The notes under the pieces are model-generated. The model did not search any database. It was not told the DNA's origin and saw only the letters and a list, made by a program, of their open reading frames with translations. DNA of 63,508 nucleotides from Clostridium neonatale (GTDB lineage: Bacteria > Bacillota > Clostridia > Clostridiales > Clostridiaceae). The first letter of the stretch is position 1, and each line of letters begins with the position of its first letter. The stretch is taken from positions 768,761-832,268 of the forward strand of contig NZ_LN890327.1 in the NCBI RefSeq assembly GCF_001458595.1, read 5' to 3'. The position numbers and the translations under genes are program-made. Positions 27,203 through 36,681 of the stretch are shown here, piece by piece.

Positions 27203-29137
27203 ATGATAAAAGAAAACGGTAATATTTCAATTGATACAGAGAATATATTTCCAATAATCAAAAAGTGGTTATACTCTGACAAAGACATTTTTATTAGAGA
27301 AGTTATAAGTAATGGTTGTGATGCAATCAGTAAATTTCAAAGACTAGTATCACTTGGAGAAGCTAAAGCGTCAGAAGATGAGGAATATAAAGTAGTAGTT
27401 TCAATTAATAAGGAAAAAGGAACTTTAAAATTCAGTGATAATGGTATTGGTATGACTGAAGAAGAAGTAAAGAAATATATTAATCAAGTTGCTTTTTCAG
27501 GTGCTACAGATTTCCTTGAAAAATATAAAGATAAGATGGATGAAGGTAAAGATATAATAGGACATTTTGGTCTTGGATTTTACTCAACATTTATGGTATC
27601 TACGAAAGTTCAAATAGATACATTATCTTTTAAAGATGGTGCTGAAGCAGTTAAATGGGTTTGCGAAGGCGGCACAGATTATGAAATTTCTTCTTCAGAA
27701 GACAGAAGTACAAGAGGTACTACAATTACATTATACATAAATGAAGAAGATAAAGAATTTTTAGAAGAATATAAAGTAAGAGAAATAATAACAAAATATT
27801 GTTCATTCTTACCCACAGAAATATATTTAGAAGATGAAAATAAACCAAAAGAAGAACCTAAATATGAAACTAAGAAAAAGGAAGATGGAACTGAATATCA
27901 AGAATTAGTTGAACCAGAAGCTCCAAAGCCTTTAAATGATACACATCCACTATGGATGAAAAAGCCAAATGAATGTACAGATGAAGAATATAAAGATTTC
28001 TACAGAAAAGTATTTATGGACTTTAATGAACCATTATTCTGGATTCATTTAAATGTTGATTATCCATTTAACTTAAAAGGAATCCTATACTTCCCTAAAT
28101 TAACTCATGAAGTTGAAATAAGAGAAGGTCAAGTTAAATTATTTAATAACCAAGTATTCGTAGCAGATAATATAAAAGAAGTTATTCCAGAATTCTTGTT
28201 ATTGTTAAAAGGAGTAATTGATTGTCCAGATCTACCTTTAAATGTATCAAGAAGTTTCCTTCAAAATGATAGAGATGTTGCTAAAATATCTAATCATATA
28301 ATTAAGAAGGTTGCTGATAAGCTTGTTGATTTATTTAAAAACAGTAGAGAAGAATATAATAAGTTCTGGCCAGATATTCAAATATTCATTAAATATGGAT
28401 GTTTAAGAGATGAGAAGTTCTATGATAAGATTAAAGATATAATCATATTCAAGAATCTAAAAGGTGAATTTGTAACATTAAAAGATTATCTTGAAGCAAA
28501 TAAAGAAAAGCATGAAAATAAAGTTTTCTATGCAAATGATGAATTAAAGCAATCACAATATATTAAGATGTTTAAAGAATATGATTTAGATGCAGTAATA
28601 TTAGATTGTACTTTAGATGATCATTTTATAACATTCCTTGAAATGCATGAAAATGGAGTTAAATTTAAGAGAATAGATTCAGATATATCTGAAACATTAG
28701 GATCAAAAACTGATGAAAATGATACTGAAGCTGTAGAAGCAAATAAGACAATAGAAGAAGTATTTAAAAATGCTCTTGGAGAAAATGCTCCTAAGATATC
28801 AGTTGAATCTCTTAAAAATGCTGAGACTCCAGCTATGATTTTAATCTCAGAAGAATCAAGAAGAATGGCTGAAATGAGTAAGATGTATGCTCAATCTGGA
28901 ATGGGCTTTGCAGGAATGTTTAATGAAGAAAAGACTTTAGTTGTAAATAATAATAATAATATTGTTAAGAAACTTGCAGAAGTAGCTAAAGATGACTCTA
29001 AAAAAGATGATGTTAAATTTATTTGTGAACATATTTTAGACTTAGCTAAAATTGCAAACAAAGAATTAAACGCAGATGAAATGGATACATTCTTAAAGAG
29101 AAATAATGAATTATTGAGTAAAGTTATTTCACTATAA
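27203..29137 (+). CDS. htpG: Hsp90-family chaperone HtpG
   Basis: A 644-residue cytoplasmic chaperone that uses ATP-driven dimer clamping to remodel client proteins. The GHKL ATPase motifs are present: IREVISNGCDAISKFQ (usual N-A-S-D-A replaced by N-G-C-D-A), FSDNGIGMT, IGHFGLGFYSTFMV and RGTTITLYI. The middle domain has NVSRSFLQNDRDVAKIS with the conserved catalytic Arg. The C-terminal dimerisation region ends ELLSKVISL. The length matches the family. It is monocistronic, with its own promoter and a strong terminator. The ribosome site GAGGAGTG is well placed. Confidence 0.95.
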   Translation: MIKENGNISIDTENIFPIIKKWLYSDKDIFIREVISNGCDAISKFQRLVSLGEAKASEDEEYKVVVSINKEKGTLKFSDNGIGMTEEEVKKYINQVAFSGATDFLEKYKDKMDEGKDIIGHFGLGFYSTFMVSTKVQIDTLSFKDGAEAVKWVCEGGTDYEISSSEDRSTRGTTITLYINEEDKEFLEEYKVREIITKYCSFLPTEIYLEDENKPKEEPKYETKKKEDGTEYQELVEPEAPKPLNDTHPLWMKKPNECTDEEYKDFYRKVFMDFNEPLFWIHLNVDYPFNLKGILYFPKLTHEVEIREGQVKLFNNQVFVADNIKEVIPEFLLLLKGVIDCPDLPLNVSRSFLQNDRDVAKISNHIIKKVADKLVDLFKNSREEYNKFWPDIQIFIKYGCLRDEKFYDKIKDIIIFKNLKGEFVTLKDYLEANKEKHENKVFYANDELKQSQYIKMFKEYDLDAVILDCTLDDHFITFLEMHENGVKFKRIDSDISETLGSKTDENDTEAVEANKTIEEVFKNALGENAPKISVESLKNAETPAMILISEESRRMAEMSKMYAQSGMGFAGMFNEEKTLVVNNNNNIVKKLAEVAKDDSKKDDVKFICEHILDLAKIANKELNADEMDTFLKRNNELLSKVISL

Positions 29138-29151
29138 TAAAAATCTTCTTT

Positions 29152-29199
29152 AAAAATAAGTAGTTGTTTGATTAATTTCAAATAACTACTTATTTTTTT
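29152..29199 (+). terminator. Terminator after htpG
   Basis: The stem AAAAATAAGTAGTT.TTTGA / TTCAAATAACTACTTATTTTT, with a short loop and T-run, begins 15 bases after the stop. Confidence 0.88.
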
Positions 29200-29395
29200 A
29201 TAAAATTTATTTTAAAACTTAAAAAACAACATAAATATTAAATATATTATATAAATGTTAAAAACATTATATATATATGATAATGATTAAAGTTTTTTTG
29301 TAGAATAAACGATAAAAATATATAATGGTCTGTTAATGAAATAGCAGAAATAATAGCAAATATGAAAAAATAATAATAGGATAAGGGGAATGATT

Positions 29396-31342
29396 ATGAA
29401 AAACAAACAGGTAAAAATAAGTTTAAAACAAAAATTATTACTAGCCACATTACCATTAACTTTAGTTTTGGTAGTTGGATTATTGATTTTTTCATACACT
29501 TTAAATAAAAATTCAATAATAACTTATAGCAAGGAAATTTTGCAAGCAAAGACTGATGAAAAAACTAAAACAATAGAAAATGAAGTAGGAGGAAAAATTT
29601 CTATATTAGAATCTATAGGACAAGCTATAGAAGAAAATGGTTATAGTAAAAATTATATAGAATCATTATCTGGCAGCTTTGGGTTAGAAAGTGGAATATA
29701 TCTTTGTACATTAGATGGAGAATATATGGATTCTACAGGATACATACCAGAAGTAGATCCAAAAACAAGAGATTGGTATAAAGAAGGAAGAGAGCATAAA
29801 GAAAAATTTGAGCTAGGGCAAGTTTATAAAGATGTAGATACTGGAAAACAAATAGTTACGGCAAGCAGAACTCTTAAAGATGGAACTATAATTTGTGCAG
29901 ATATTTTTTTAGATGAATTAAGTAAAGAAATATCTGAAACAAAGGTCCTTGATAATGGAAAAGTGTTGTTGATGGATAAAACAGATAATAGCATAATAGC
30001 ATATGAAAACACAGAATATATAGGTAATAGTATACAAAAGTTCAATGATTTTTCACTTGAAGAAGCTATAAAAAATAGTAGCCCTGCTGAAGTTGGAGAA
30101 TATACAGTTGAAAGTAAAGATGTTGAAGGTACAAACTGGGCATTAGTTAGTTTTATACAAACTGATATATTACTTAGTGATTTAGATAAAACTATTACTC
30201 GTATGTTTAGTTCAGCTATTTTATGTATGATAATTATAGGGGGATTACAATGGAGACTTTTATCAACTATAACTAAACCTGTACAAAACGTTACAAATGC
30301 ATTAACAGATATGATTAGTGGAGATTTAACAATAGAAGTTGAAACTAGAAGTAACGATGAATTAGGATTAATGGCTAATACATTAAGAAAATATTCAAGA
30401 AGTATGAGAGAAAAAGTGGGTACATTTATAAGTACATCAAATACATTAAAACAAAAGAGTAAAGAAGGAAATTTACTTGTAGATACACTTCAAAATGAAG
30501 CAATGACTCAGTCACAATCTATGAGTGAATTAAAAGAGACTATGACGCAAATAGCAACAAGTGTATCTGATGTTGCAGAAAGTACTGTAAGTTTATCAGA
30601 ATCAATGGAAGAGTGTTCTGAGTTAGGCGATAATATAAATGAAAGAGTAAGTTCTACTATTGAGATATCAAATGCAAGTAAAATAGCAATGAATGAATTA
30701 GATCAGGTTATGAGACAAATAAAGCAATCAACCAACACACTTGAATTAAATATTAATACAGTAATAGATGCTAATAAGGAAATGAAGAGCATTATAGAGT
30801 TAATAAAGGGAATTGCAGAGCAGACTAATTTACTGTCATTAAATGCAAGTATTGAAAGTGCGAGGGCTGGGGAAGCAGGTAAAGGTTTTTCAGTTGTTGC
30901 TAATGAAATAAGAAAATTAGCAGAAAGAAGTAATTCTGCTGTTGATGATATAACTGAATTAATAAATAATATTAATAATAATTTAAATGATACAAGTGAG
31001 GCAACTAGAGAAAGCGTTGAATGTGTTAATTCAAGCAAAGATGTAGTTACTAAAACTTTAGAAACATTTGAAAAAATTATTAATGCAGTTGAAATGACTG
31101 GTAAAAATAGTAAAATAATTAAAGAAAAAATAGCATCATGTACACAAATAGCTACAAATATTGCAGCTATTTCAGAAGAACAAAGTGCAGGGGTTGAAGA
31201 GGTATTAGCCACAGTTGAGACATTAACAGAATCAGCTAATTCTATAGCAGTTAGCAGTGATAGGTTAAAAGACGACTCTGATGATACTTATGCTATAAGT
31301 GAAACTTTATATAATTCTGTACAGGATTTTAAGGTCGAGTAA
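29396..31342 (+). CDS. Methyl-accepting chemotaxis protein with double-Cache sensor
   Basis: A 648-residue receptor. N-terminal span at about 16-38; extracellular dCache_1 domain to about residue 280 ([50 protein letters not shown]). A second span (about 275-300), a HAMP domain ([20 protein letters not shown]) and a signalling coil follow, with the conserved tip [20 protein letters not shown] and [18 protein letters not shown]. dCache domains usually bind amino acids or related small ligands; WYKEGR..K and the Y..D pocket resemble that class. Two ATGs occur (29390, 29396); AAGGGG spacing favours 29396. Confidence 0.92.
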   Translation: MKNKQVKISLKQKLLLATLPLTLVLVVGLLIFSYTLNKNSIITYSKEILQAKTDEKTKTIENEVGGKISILESIGQAIEENGYSKNYIESLSGSFGLESGIYLCTLDGEYMDSTGYIPEVDPKTRDWYKEGREHKEKFELGQVYKDVDTGKQIVTASRTLKDGTIICADIFLDELSKEISETKVLDNGKVLLMDKTDNSIIAYENTEYIGNSIQKFNDFSLEEAIKNSSPAEVGEYTVESKDVEGTNWALVSFIQTDILLSDLDKTITRMFSSAILCMIIIGGLQWRLLSTITKPVQNVTNALTDMISGDLTIEVETRSNDELGLMANTLRKYSRSMREKVGTFISTSNTLKQKSKEGNLLVDTLQNEAMTQSQSMSELKETMTQIATSVSDVAESTVSLSESMEECSELGDNINERVSSTIEISNASKIAMNELDQVMRQIKQSTNTLELNINTVIDANKEMKSIIELIKGIAEQTNLLSLNASIESARAGEAGKGFSVVANEIRKLAERSNSAVDDITELINNINNNLNDTSEATRESVECVNSSKDVVTKTLETFEKIINAVEMTGKNSKIIKEKIASCTQIATNIAAISEEQSAGVEEVLATVETLTESANSIAVSSDRLKDDSDDTYAISETLYNSVQDFKVE

Positions 31343-31485
31343 AGTAAGATAATATAATTTATATACGTATAATTTATAGATATTTTTATATAGTTATTAA
31401 TTTATTATCATAATTATAAAATTATAATCATAAAGTAATACTGAGTAATAAATAATGTACAATTTTCCAAAGTAATTTATAGTTG

Positions 31486-31514
31486 TTGAGAATTTAGCCT
31501 AACAATGGTATAAT
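31486..31514 (+). promoter_or_regulatory. Promoter of the SCIFF peptide gene
   Basis: TTGAGA (31486-31491), a 17-base spacer and a perfect TATAAT (31509-31514) lie 35 bases before the SCIFF ATG. Confidence 0.7.
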
Positions 31515-31549
31515 TACTAGGGAAAATTTCAAATGGAGGAATTTCATCA

Positions 31550-31687
31550 ATGAAACATATTAAGACAATAAACAGACCAAACATCAAAAATAGTTTATGC
31601 AAACCAGGATGTAAAGAATGTGCAAATTCTTGCCAATCAGCTTGTAAGACTTCTTGCACAGTTGCAAACTTAGAATGTGAAAACTAA
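31550..31687 (+). CDS. scfA: SCIFF ranthipeptide precursor
   Basis: A 45-residue ribosomal peptide with the Clostridia-wide SCIFF pattern (six cysteines in forty-five residues). It begins MKHIKTINRPN and ends ANSCQSACKTSCTVANLEC plus EN. Cysteines are at 17, 21, 24, 28, 32, 36 and 43, one more than the six I recall as canonical, the extra one being Cys17. The maturase encoded next forms thioether links from Cys to Thr or other residues. In some clostridia SCIFF-derived ranthipeptides have been linked to quorum-type signalling and metabolic control. GGAGGAATT precedes the ATG, and the gene has its own promoter. Confidence 0.95.
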   Translation: MKHIKTINRPNIKNSLCKPGCKECANSCQSACKTSCTVANLECEN

Positions 31688-31807
31688 TTTTGACCAAGCA
31701 GTAACTGGAAGTTGCTGCTTCATTTATGTTTTAGGTTTAAATTAAAGAAGTATAATTTTAGAGTTTAAAATAATGGGAGACTTTATTTATTATTAGGAGG
31801 ATGCGTG

Positions 31808-33163
31808 ATGAGTTTAATACATAAATTCAAACAAGACGGAAACTATTTTGTTTTAGATGTGAATACAGGTGCAGTTCATATTGTAGATGAAATGGTGTAT
31901 GATATTTTAGATGATGATAAATTAAGAAATAAATCAGAAATATTAAGAGATCTAGTGGCTAAATATGATGAAGAAGAATTATCAGAAGCTTATGATGAAA
32001 TACAAGAATTAGCTGAAGGTGGAATACTATATTCTGAAGATGCGTATGAAGAAATAGCTCATAGTTCAATGGATGATAGGGACTATATAAAAGCTATTTG
32101 TTTAAATGTTATTCATGGATGTAATTTAAGATGTAAGTATTGCTTTGCTGATGAAGGTGATTACCATGGACATGGTGGTGTTATGAGTGTTGAGACGGCT
32201 AAAAAAGCAATTGACTATGTAATTAAAAGAAGTGGACCAAGAAAAAATATCGAAATAGATTTATTTGGTGGAGAACCAACGTTAATCATGGATAAGATTA
32301 AAGAAATCATTCAATATGCTAGAGATAATGAAGCTAAGTGGAATAAGAATATAAGATTCACAATGACTACTAATGCCACTCTTTTAAATCCAGAAATGAT
32401 GGATTATATGGATAAAGAAATGGGAAATATAATTCTTTCATTAGACGGAAGAAAGTGTGTTAATGATAATGTTAGAATAAAAGCTGATAACAGCGGATCT
32501 TATGATGATATAGTTCCCAATATTAAAGAAATGATAAAAAGAAGAACACCAGGGAAAACTTATTATGTAAGAGGTACATTTACTAGGGATAATACAGATT
32601 TTTATGAAGATGTTATGGCGATGGTAAATGAAGGATTTAGAGAATTATCAATAGAACCTGTTGTTTTAGAAGATGGTCATCCATTATCACTTAGAGAAGA
32701 AGATTTACCACAAATATTTGAAAATTATGATAAATTATATCATGAAATGAAGAGAAGAAAGCAAGAAGGCGATGAATTCAAATTCTATCATTTTAATATA
32801 GATCTTCAAGGTGGTCCATGTGTATATAAGAGAATATCAGGCTGTGGAGCAGGTTTTGAATATGTGGCTATTACTCCACAGGGAGAAGTATATCCATGTC
32901 ATCAATTTGTAGGTAAAGAAGAATTTAAACTTGGTGATATTTATGAAGATACTTTCAATAGTGATCTTGCTAAGAAATTTAAATTATCACATATTTATAA
33001 TAAGCCAAAATGTAGAGAATGTTGGGCAAGATTCTACTGTAGTGGTGGATGCCAGGCTAATAATGTAAACTTTAATGGTGATATGAATATTCCATATGAA
33101 ATTGGATGTAAAATGCAAAAGAAGAGAATTGAGTGTGCAATTGCTCTTAAAGCTGTAGAATAA
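31808..33163 (+). CDS. scfB: SCIFF radical-SAM maturase
   Basis: A 451-residue radical SAM/SPASM enzyme that installs thioether crosslinks in SCIFF. The N-terminal ~90 residues form the precursor-recognition domain (GNYFVLDVNTGAVHIVDEMV). The radical SAM cluster motif is CNLRCKYC, followed by LFGGEPTL. The C-terminal SPASM cysteines lie in GGPCVYKRISGCGAGFEY, GEVYPCHQF and CRECWARFYCSGGCQANN, which should ligate two auxiliary iron-sulfur clusters. AGGAGG places the start at the ATG at 31808 rather than the GTG at 31805. It lies 120 bases after the peptide gene, and its TAA coincides with the left end of a hairpin element. Confidence 0.95.
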   Translation: MSLIHKFKQDGNYFVLDVNTGAVHIVDEMVYDILDDDKLRNKSEILRDLVAKYDEEELSEAYDEIQELAEGGILYSEDAYEEIAHSSMDDRDYIKAICLNVIHGCNLRCKYCFADEGDYHGHGGVMSVETAKKAIDYVIKRSGPRKNIEIDLFGGEPTLIMDKIKEIIQYARDNEAKWNKNIRFTMTTNATLLNPEMMDYMDKEMGNIILSLDGRKCVNDNVRIKADNSGSYDDIVPNIKEMIKRRTPGKTYYVRGTFTRDNTDFYEDVMAMVNEGFRELSIEPVVLEDGHPLSLREEDLPQIFENYDKLYHEMKRRKQEGDEFKFYHFNIDLQGGPCVYKRISGCGAGFEYVAITPQGEVYPCHQFVGKEEFKLGDIYEDTFNSDLAKKFKLSHIYNKPKCRECWARFYCSGGCQANNVNFNGDMNIPYEIGCKMQKKRIECAIALKAVE

Positions 33164-33639
33164 ACATATAGGATGTACTGAGTTTAGAGTGAATAACCGA
33201 AATAAAGCTGTCAGATTCTGCTCGCTTGCTACAAAAATGAAACTAAGAATTCAAACATCAATGATTGTGCCCAAAACCGTTTGCTCCGATTAAGCAATTT
33301 GACAAACAATTTTGGAACAATCATTTATGTAAGAATTCTAAAGTTTCATTTTTGAATGCAAGTCTTTGCAGAACATGATAGCTTTATTTCTTTGTTTCAG
33401 ATGAACTCATAGTATCCATATTATTGTTGTTGTAATTATAATTATTTTGAGATTAAGAAATAGTTGTTTATATACGCTAAAGATTTAAAAAAGTAATATT
33501 TTATCATCTATTAAAAGATATAAATAAAGATGGGCCATACTGCTAGGTTCGTACCTCATCAAGCATTATATGCCAAAGAGTAGCTATACTGCAATTCGGT
33601 TATTTTCCACTAAACTTTGATTTTACGTCAATTATTTAT
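33161..33639. mobile_element. MITE-like hairpin element B (about 479 bp, non-coding)
   Basis: The left end is TAAACATATAGGATGT..AGTTTAGAG..ATAACCGAAAT (33161-33203). The inverted right end is TTCGGTTATTTTCCACTAAAC..ACGTC..TTATTTA (33596-33637). Outer arms are CGAAATAAAGCT and AGCTTTATTTC, as in module A; the middle arms include AAAAATGA..AAGAATTC and its partner. The conserved core lies at 33265-33320, closed by AATGATTG (33260-33267) with CAATCATT (33318-33325). The tail 33400-33500 is similar to that after module A (22435-22550). An R3 repeat (33531-33574) sits before the right end. The right half lacks its own hairpin arms. Confidence 0.72.
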
Positions 33640-33749
33640 GTTATATAGTAGTCTTTAGTTTTTTATTAGTATTTTTTGAAAGTAAAAATTAAATAGCTTC
33701 ATAAATTATGATAAAATATAAAGGAATTTATAAATATCAGGAGACAAAA

Positions 33750-34973
33750 ATGAGAGAATATATTTTAAAAAACAATTTAAAGTTGATATATAAGAAAGCA
33801 GAAAGTGAACTATCATCAATTTGTATATCATTAAATGCAGGTGCAGGAGTTGAAAAAGGCAAGCTTGGGTTAGCTCATGCAACAGAGCACATGTTATATA
33901 AGGGAACTGAAAAAAGAAATGAAGCTCAAATTAATAAAGAATTAAGTAGCATATTTGGATTTCAAAATGCTATGACCAATTATCCATATGTTATTTATTA
34001 TGGTACATTGTTAAGTGAAGATTTAGAAAAAGGAATAGAGATATTTTCAGATATAATTATAAGACCTGCATTTCCAGTTGAAGGCTTTAAAGAAGAAATG
34101 GATATAATAAAAGAAGAACTTAATGAGTGGGATGAGGAGCTTGAACAATACTGTGAAGATAAGTTATTCTTTAACTGTTTTAATGAAAGAAGAATTAAAC
34201 ATCCTATAATAGGAACTAAAGAAAGCTTAAATAGTATAACTTTAATGGACATAAAAGAATTTTATGTTGAAAATTATTTCCCGGAAAATACTTCGATTGT
34301 GGTAATTTCATCAAAATCATTTGAAGAAGTAAAAGATATAGTAGTAAAACATTTTGAACAGTGGAATAAAAGGAAATTAAATAGAGAAGAAGAGAAATAT
34401 ATAATAGAATATGATAAATTAGTAACAAGAAGATTTAATGATAAAAGAGATGGAATAAAAACATGCAAGGTTCAAATGGTCTTTCCAATTGATATGTTAA
34501 ATCATAATGAAACAAAATTATTAAAAGTATTTAATGAATATTTTTGTGAAGGGGTAAACTCATTATTATACGATACTTTAAGAACTAAAAATGGTCTCAT
34601 ATATGATGTTATAGCAAGTATAAATAATGAGAATTATATTAAATTATATAAAATAATGTTTACTACTTCCAAAGAAAATGTTGATAAATGTATTGAACTT
34701 GTAAATAATTGCATAAACAATTTGGAGCATTATAAAATAAATATAAATAAACAAGATATTAATGGATTTGTTAAAGCTTTAAAAATAAAAAGATTATTTA
34801 AAGAAGAAAAAAGCATAATACTAGCTAAAGAACTTGCAGTTTATGATACAATGTTTGGTGACTATAATATATATGTAGATGAATTAAATAATTTATCAGA
34901 AATATATAAAGAAGAAGTTTTTAAAGTAGCTGAAAAAGTACTTAAAGCTTCAAGTGTACAAGTTATTTGTTAA
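33750..34973 (+). CDS. M16-family zinc peptidase
   Basis: A 407-residue peptidase with the inverted zinc motif HATEH at residues 43-47 (H-x-x-E-H) and the acidic third-ligand region KEELNEWDEE at 121-130. The second half is the usual inactive M16 repeat. An earlier ATG at 33708 exists, but AGGAGA just before 33750 fixes the start at MREYILKNN. M16 enzymes often trim ribosomal peptides (PqqF/PqqG, AlbE/AlbF types). This one follows the SCIFF maturase in the same direction, with only a hairpin element between, so it is a plausible processing protease; that is inference. AACCGAAAT-type repeat ends lie just upstream. Confidence 0.88.
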   Translation: MREYILKNNLKLIYKKAESELSSICISLNAGAGVEKGKLGLAHATEHMLYKGTEKRNEAQINKELSSIFGFQNAMTNYPYVIYYGTLLSEDLEKGIEIFSDIIIRPAFPVEGFKEEMDIIKEELNEWDEELEQYCEDKLFFNCFNERRIKHPIIGTKESLNSITLMDIKEFYVENYFPENTSIVVISSKSFEEVKDIVVKHFEQWNKRKLNREEEKYIIEYDKLVTRRFNDKRDGIKTCKVQMVFPIDMLNHNETKLLKVFNEYFCEGVNSLLYDTLRTKNGLIYDVIASINNENYIKLYKIMFTTSKENVDKCIELVNNCINNLEHYKININKQDINGFVKALKIKRLFKEEKSIILAKELAVYDTMFGDYNIYVDELNNLSEIYKEEVFKVAEKVLKASSVQVIC

Positions 34974-35003
34974 TTTCTATAAATTAAAATAAAGGGGAAT
35001 TTT

Positions 35004-36422
35004 ATGAATACACCATTATTATTAAAGGAATTATTAAAATATAATGATGAAAATAATTTAATACTTTCTATGCCGGGAAATAAATGTGGACTAGGATTTA
35101 CAAAGGATGATATAGGAAGAGAGTTCTTAAGAAGAATGGGAAAGCTAGACATAACAGAAGTAGATCCATTAGATAATTTACATTGTCCAGAAGGTGTGAT
35201 TAAGCTAGCTCAAGAAGCTCTAGCCAAAACGTATAATAGCAAAAAGGCATATTTTTTAGTCAATGGAAGTTCAAGCGGAAATTTAACTGCAATTTTTTCT
35301 GAATTCAATGAAGGTGATGAAGTAATTGTTGAGAGAAATTGCCATAAATCAATTTATAATGGATTAATTTTAAGAAAGCTTAAAGTTATATATATTGAAC
35401 CTGTAATTGACAAAAAGAATGGAATATTTCTACCTGTAAGCAAAGAAAATATATATTCATCATTAAAAAAGTGCAAAAATCCTAAAGGAATAATATTAAC
35501 ATATCCTAATTATTTTGGTATTACTTATGATATTGAAGATGTATTGGTTGATATGAAGAAAAAGGGAATTGCAACAATTATAGATTGTGCACATGGAGCT
35601 CATTTTAATTTTAGTAATAGACTACCTAAATCTATAACAAACATAGGTGATTATATTGTGCTTAGTGCTCATAAAACATTGCCAGCACTTACTCAAGGAG
35701 CATATCTATTAGTAAATAAAGAAAATGAAAACTTAGAATTTTATTTAAAGGCATTTATGACTACGTCTCCATCATATTTAATTATGGCATCACTTGATTA
35801 TGCAAGATATTATTTAGATGAATATGGAAGTGGTGACTATGAAGAGTTAATAAATAGAGCAGAGTATTGGAAAAAGAAAATTAATGATTTACATAAGGTA
35901 ATAATAACATCTAAAGAAGATCTTGCATTTAAAAACTATCAAATAGATTTAACACGATATTTAATGATTTTACCAAAAGGATATAATGGTAATGAATTAT
36001 TATTATATTTAAGAAAATGCAATATACAAGCTGAAATGAGTTTTTCACGAGGTGTAGTTTTAATATTATCACCTTTCAATAATGATAAAGATTTTGAAAT
36101 CATATATAATGCAATTTTAAATTTGGATATGGGAGTATTAAGAGGAAAAATTGAAGAGTGTTATGATTTAGATATTCCACAAAAAGTATTAGAACCATAT
36201 GAAGTATTTAATAAAGAAGGTGAATATTTAGAATATGATAAGTGTGAAGATAAAATTGCTAAAGAAGCAATAATACCATACCCCCCAGGAATTCCAATGA
36301 TTTGTGCAGGAGAAAAAATAACCAGAAAAAGTATAAATATAATTAAAGATTATATAGAGAATAATAAAGATATATTAGGTATTAAATGTGGAAAAGTCAA
36401 TGTAATAAAAGAAATCTTCTAA
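35004..36422 (+). CDS. Orn/Lys/Arg decarboxylase-family PLP enzyme
   Basis: A 472-residue fold-type I PLP enzyme of the short Orn/Lys/Arg decarboxylase class (like YaaO or SpeA of bacilli, without the wing domain). The PLP lysine is Lys224 in SAHKTLPALTQGA. His114 (RNCHKS) should stack on the cofactor, and Asp194 (IIDCAHGAH) holds the pyridine nitrogen. The C-terminal part carries AIIPYPPGIPMICAGE, typical for arginine/lysine decarboxylases. Likely product is agmatine or cadaverine; substrate cannot be decided. It starts 30 bases after the M16 gene, so both may be cotranscribed. A terminator overlaps its stop. Confidence 0.88.
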   Translation: MNTPLLLKELLKYNDENNLILSMPGNKCGLGFTKDDIGREFLRRMGKLDITEVDPLDNLHCPEGVIKLAQEALAKTYNSKKAYFLVNGSSSGNLTAIFSEFNEGDEVIVERNCHKSIYNGLILRKLKVIYIEPVIDKKNGIFLPVSKENIYSSLKKCKNPKGIILTYPNYFGITYDIEDVLVDMKKKGIATIIDCAHGAHFNFSNRLPKSITNIGDYIVLSAHKTLPALTQGAYLLVNKENENLEFYLKAFMTTSPSYLIMASLDYARYYLDEYGSGDYEELINRAEYWKKKINDLHKVIITSKEDLAFKNYQIDLTRYLMILPKGYNGNELLLYLRKCNIQAEMSFSRGVVLILSPFNNDKDFEIIYNAILNLDMGVLRGKIEECYDLDIPQKVLEPYEVFNKEGEYLEYDKCEDKIAKEAIIPYPPGIPMICAGEKITRKSINIIKDYIENNKDILGIKCGKVNVIKEIF

Positions 36423-36448
36423 AATTTTAATTTTAGAAGATTTTTTAA
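36413..36448 (+). terminator. Terminator overlapping the decarboxylase stop codon
   Basis: A perfect 14-bp stem AATCTTCTAAAATT / AATTTTAGAAGATT with a 2-base loop and TTTT tail begins inside the last codons of the gene. Confidence 0.88.
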
Positions 36449-36681
36449 TTTGTTAATTTAAAATACGATGGAAACATGCGAAATTAACAGTAATACAAAA
36501 TTATATGTTATCAATTAATAGATTTCTATTAATTAAATATTAAACTGGCAAAATATAGACTGCATTTCGATGAAAATATCTAAAACAAGGTTGTCTTTAT
36601 TAATTAATTATAATATTATATACCTATTATTAAACTTATTTATAAAACTAATGATAAAAAACGACATAAAGGAGAAATATG

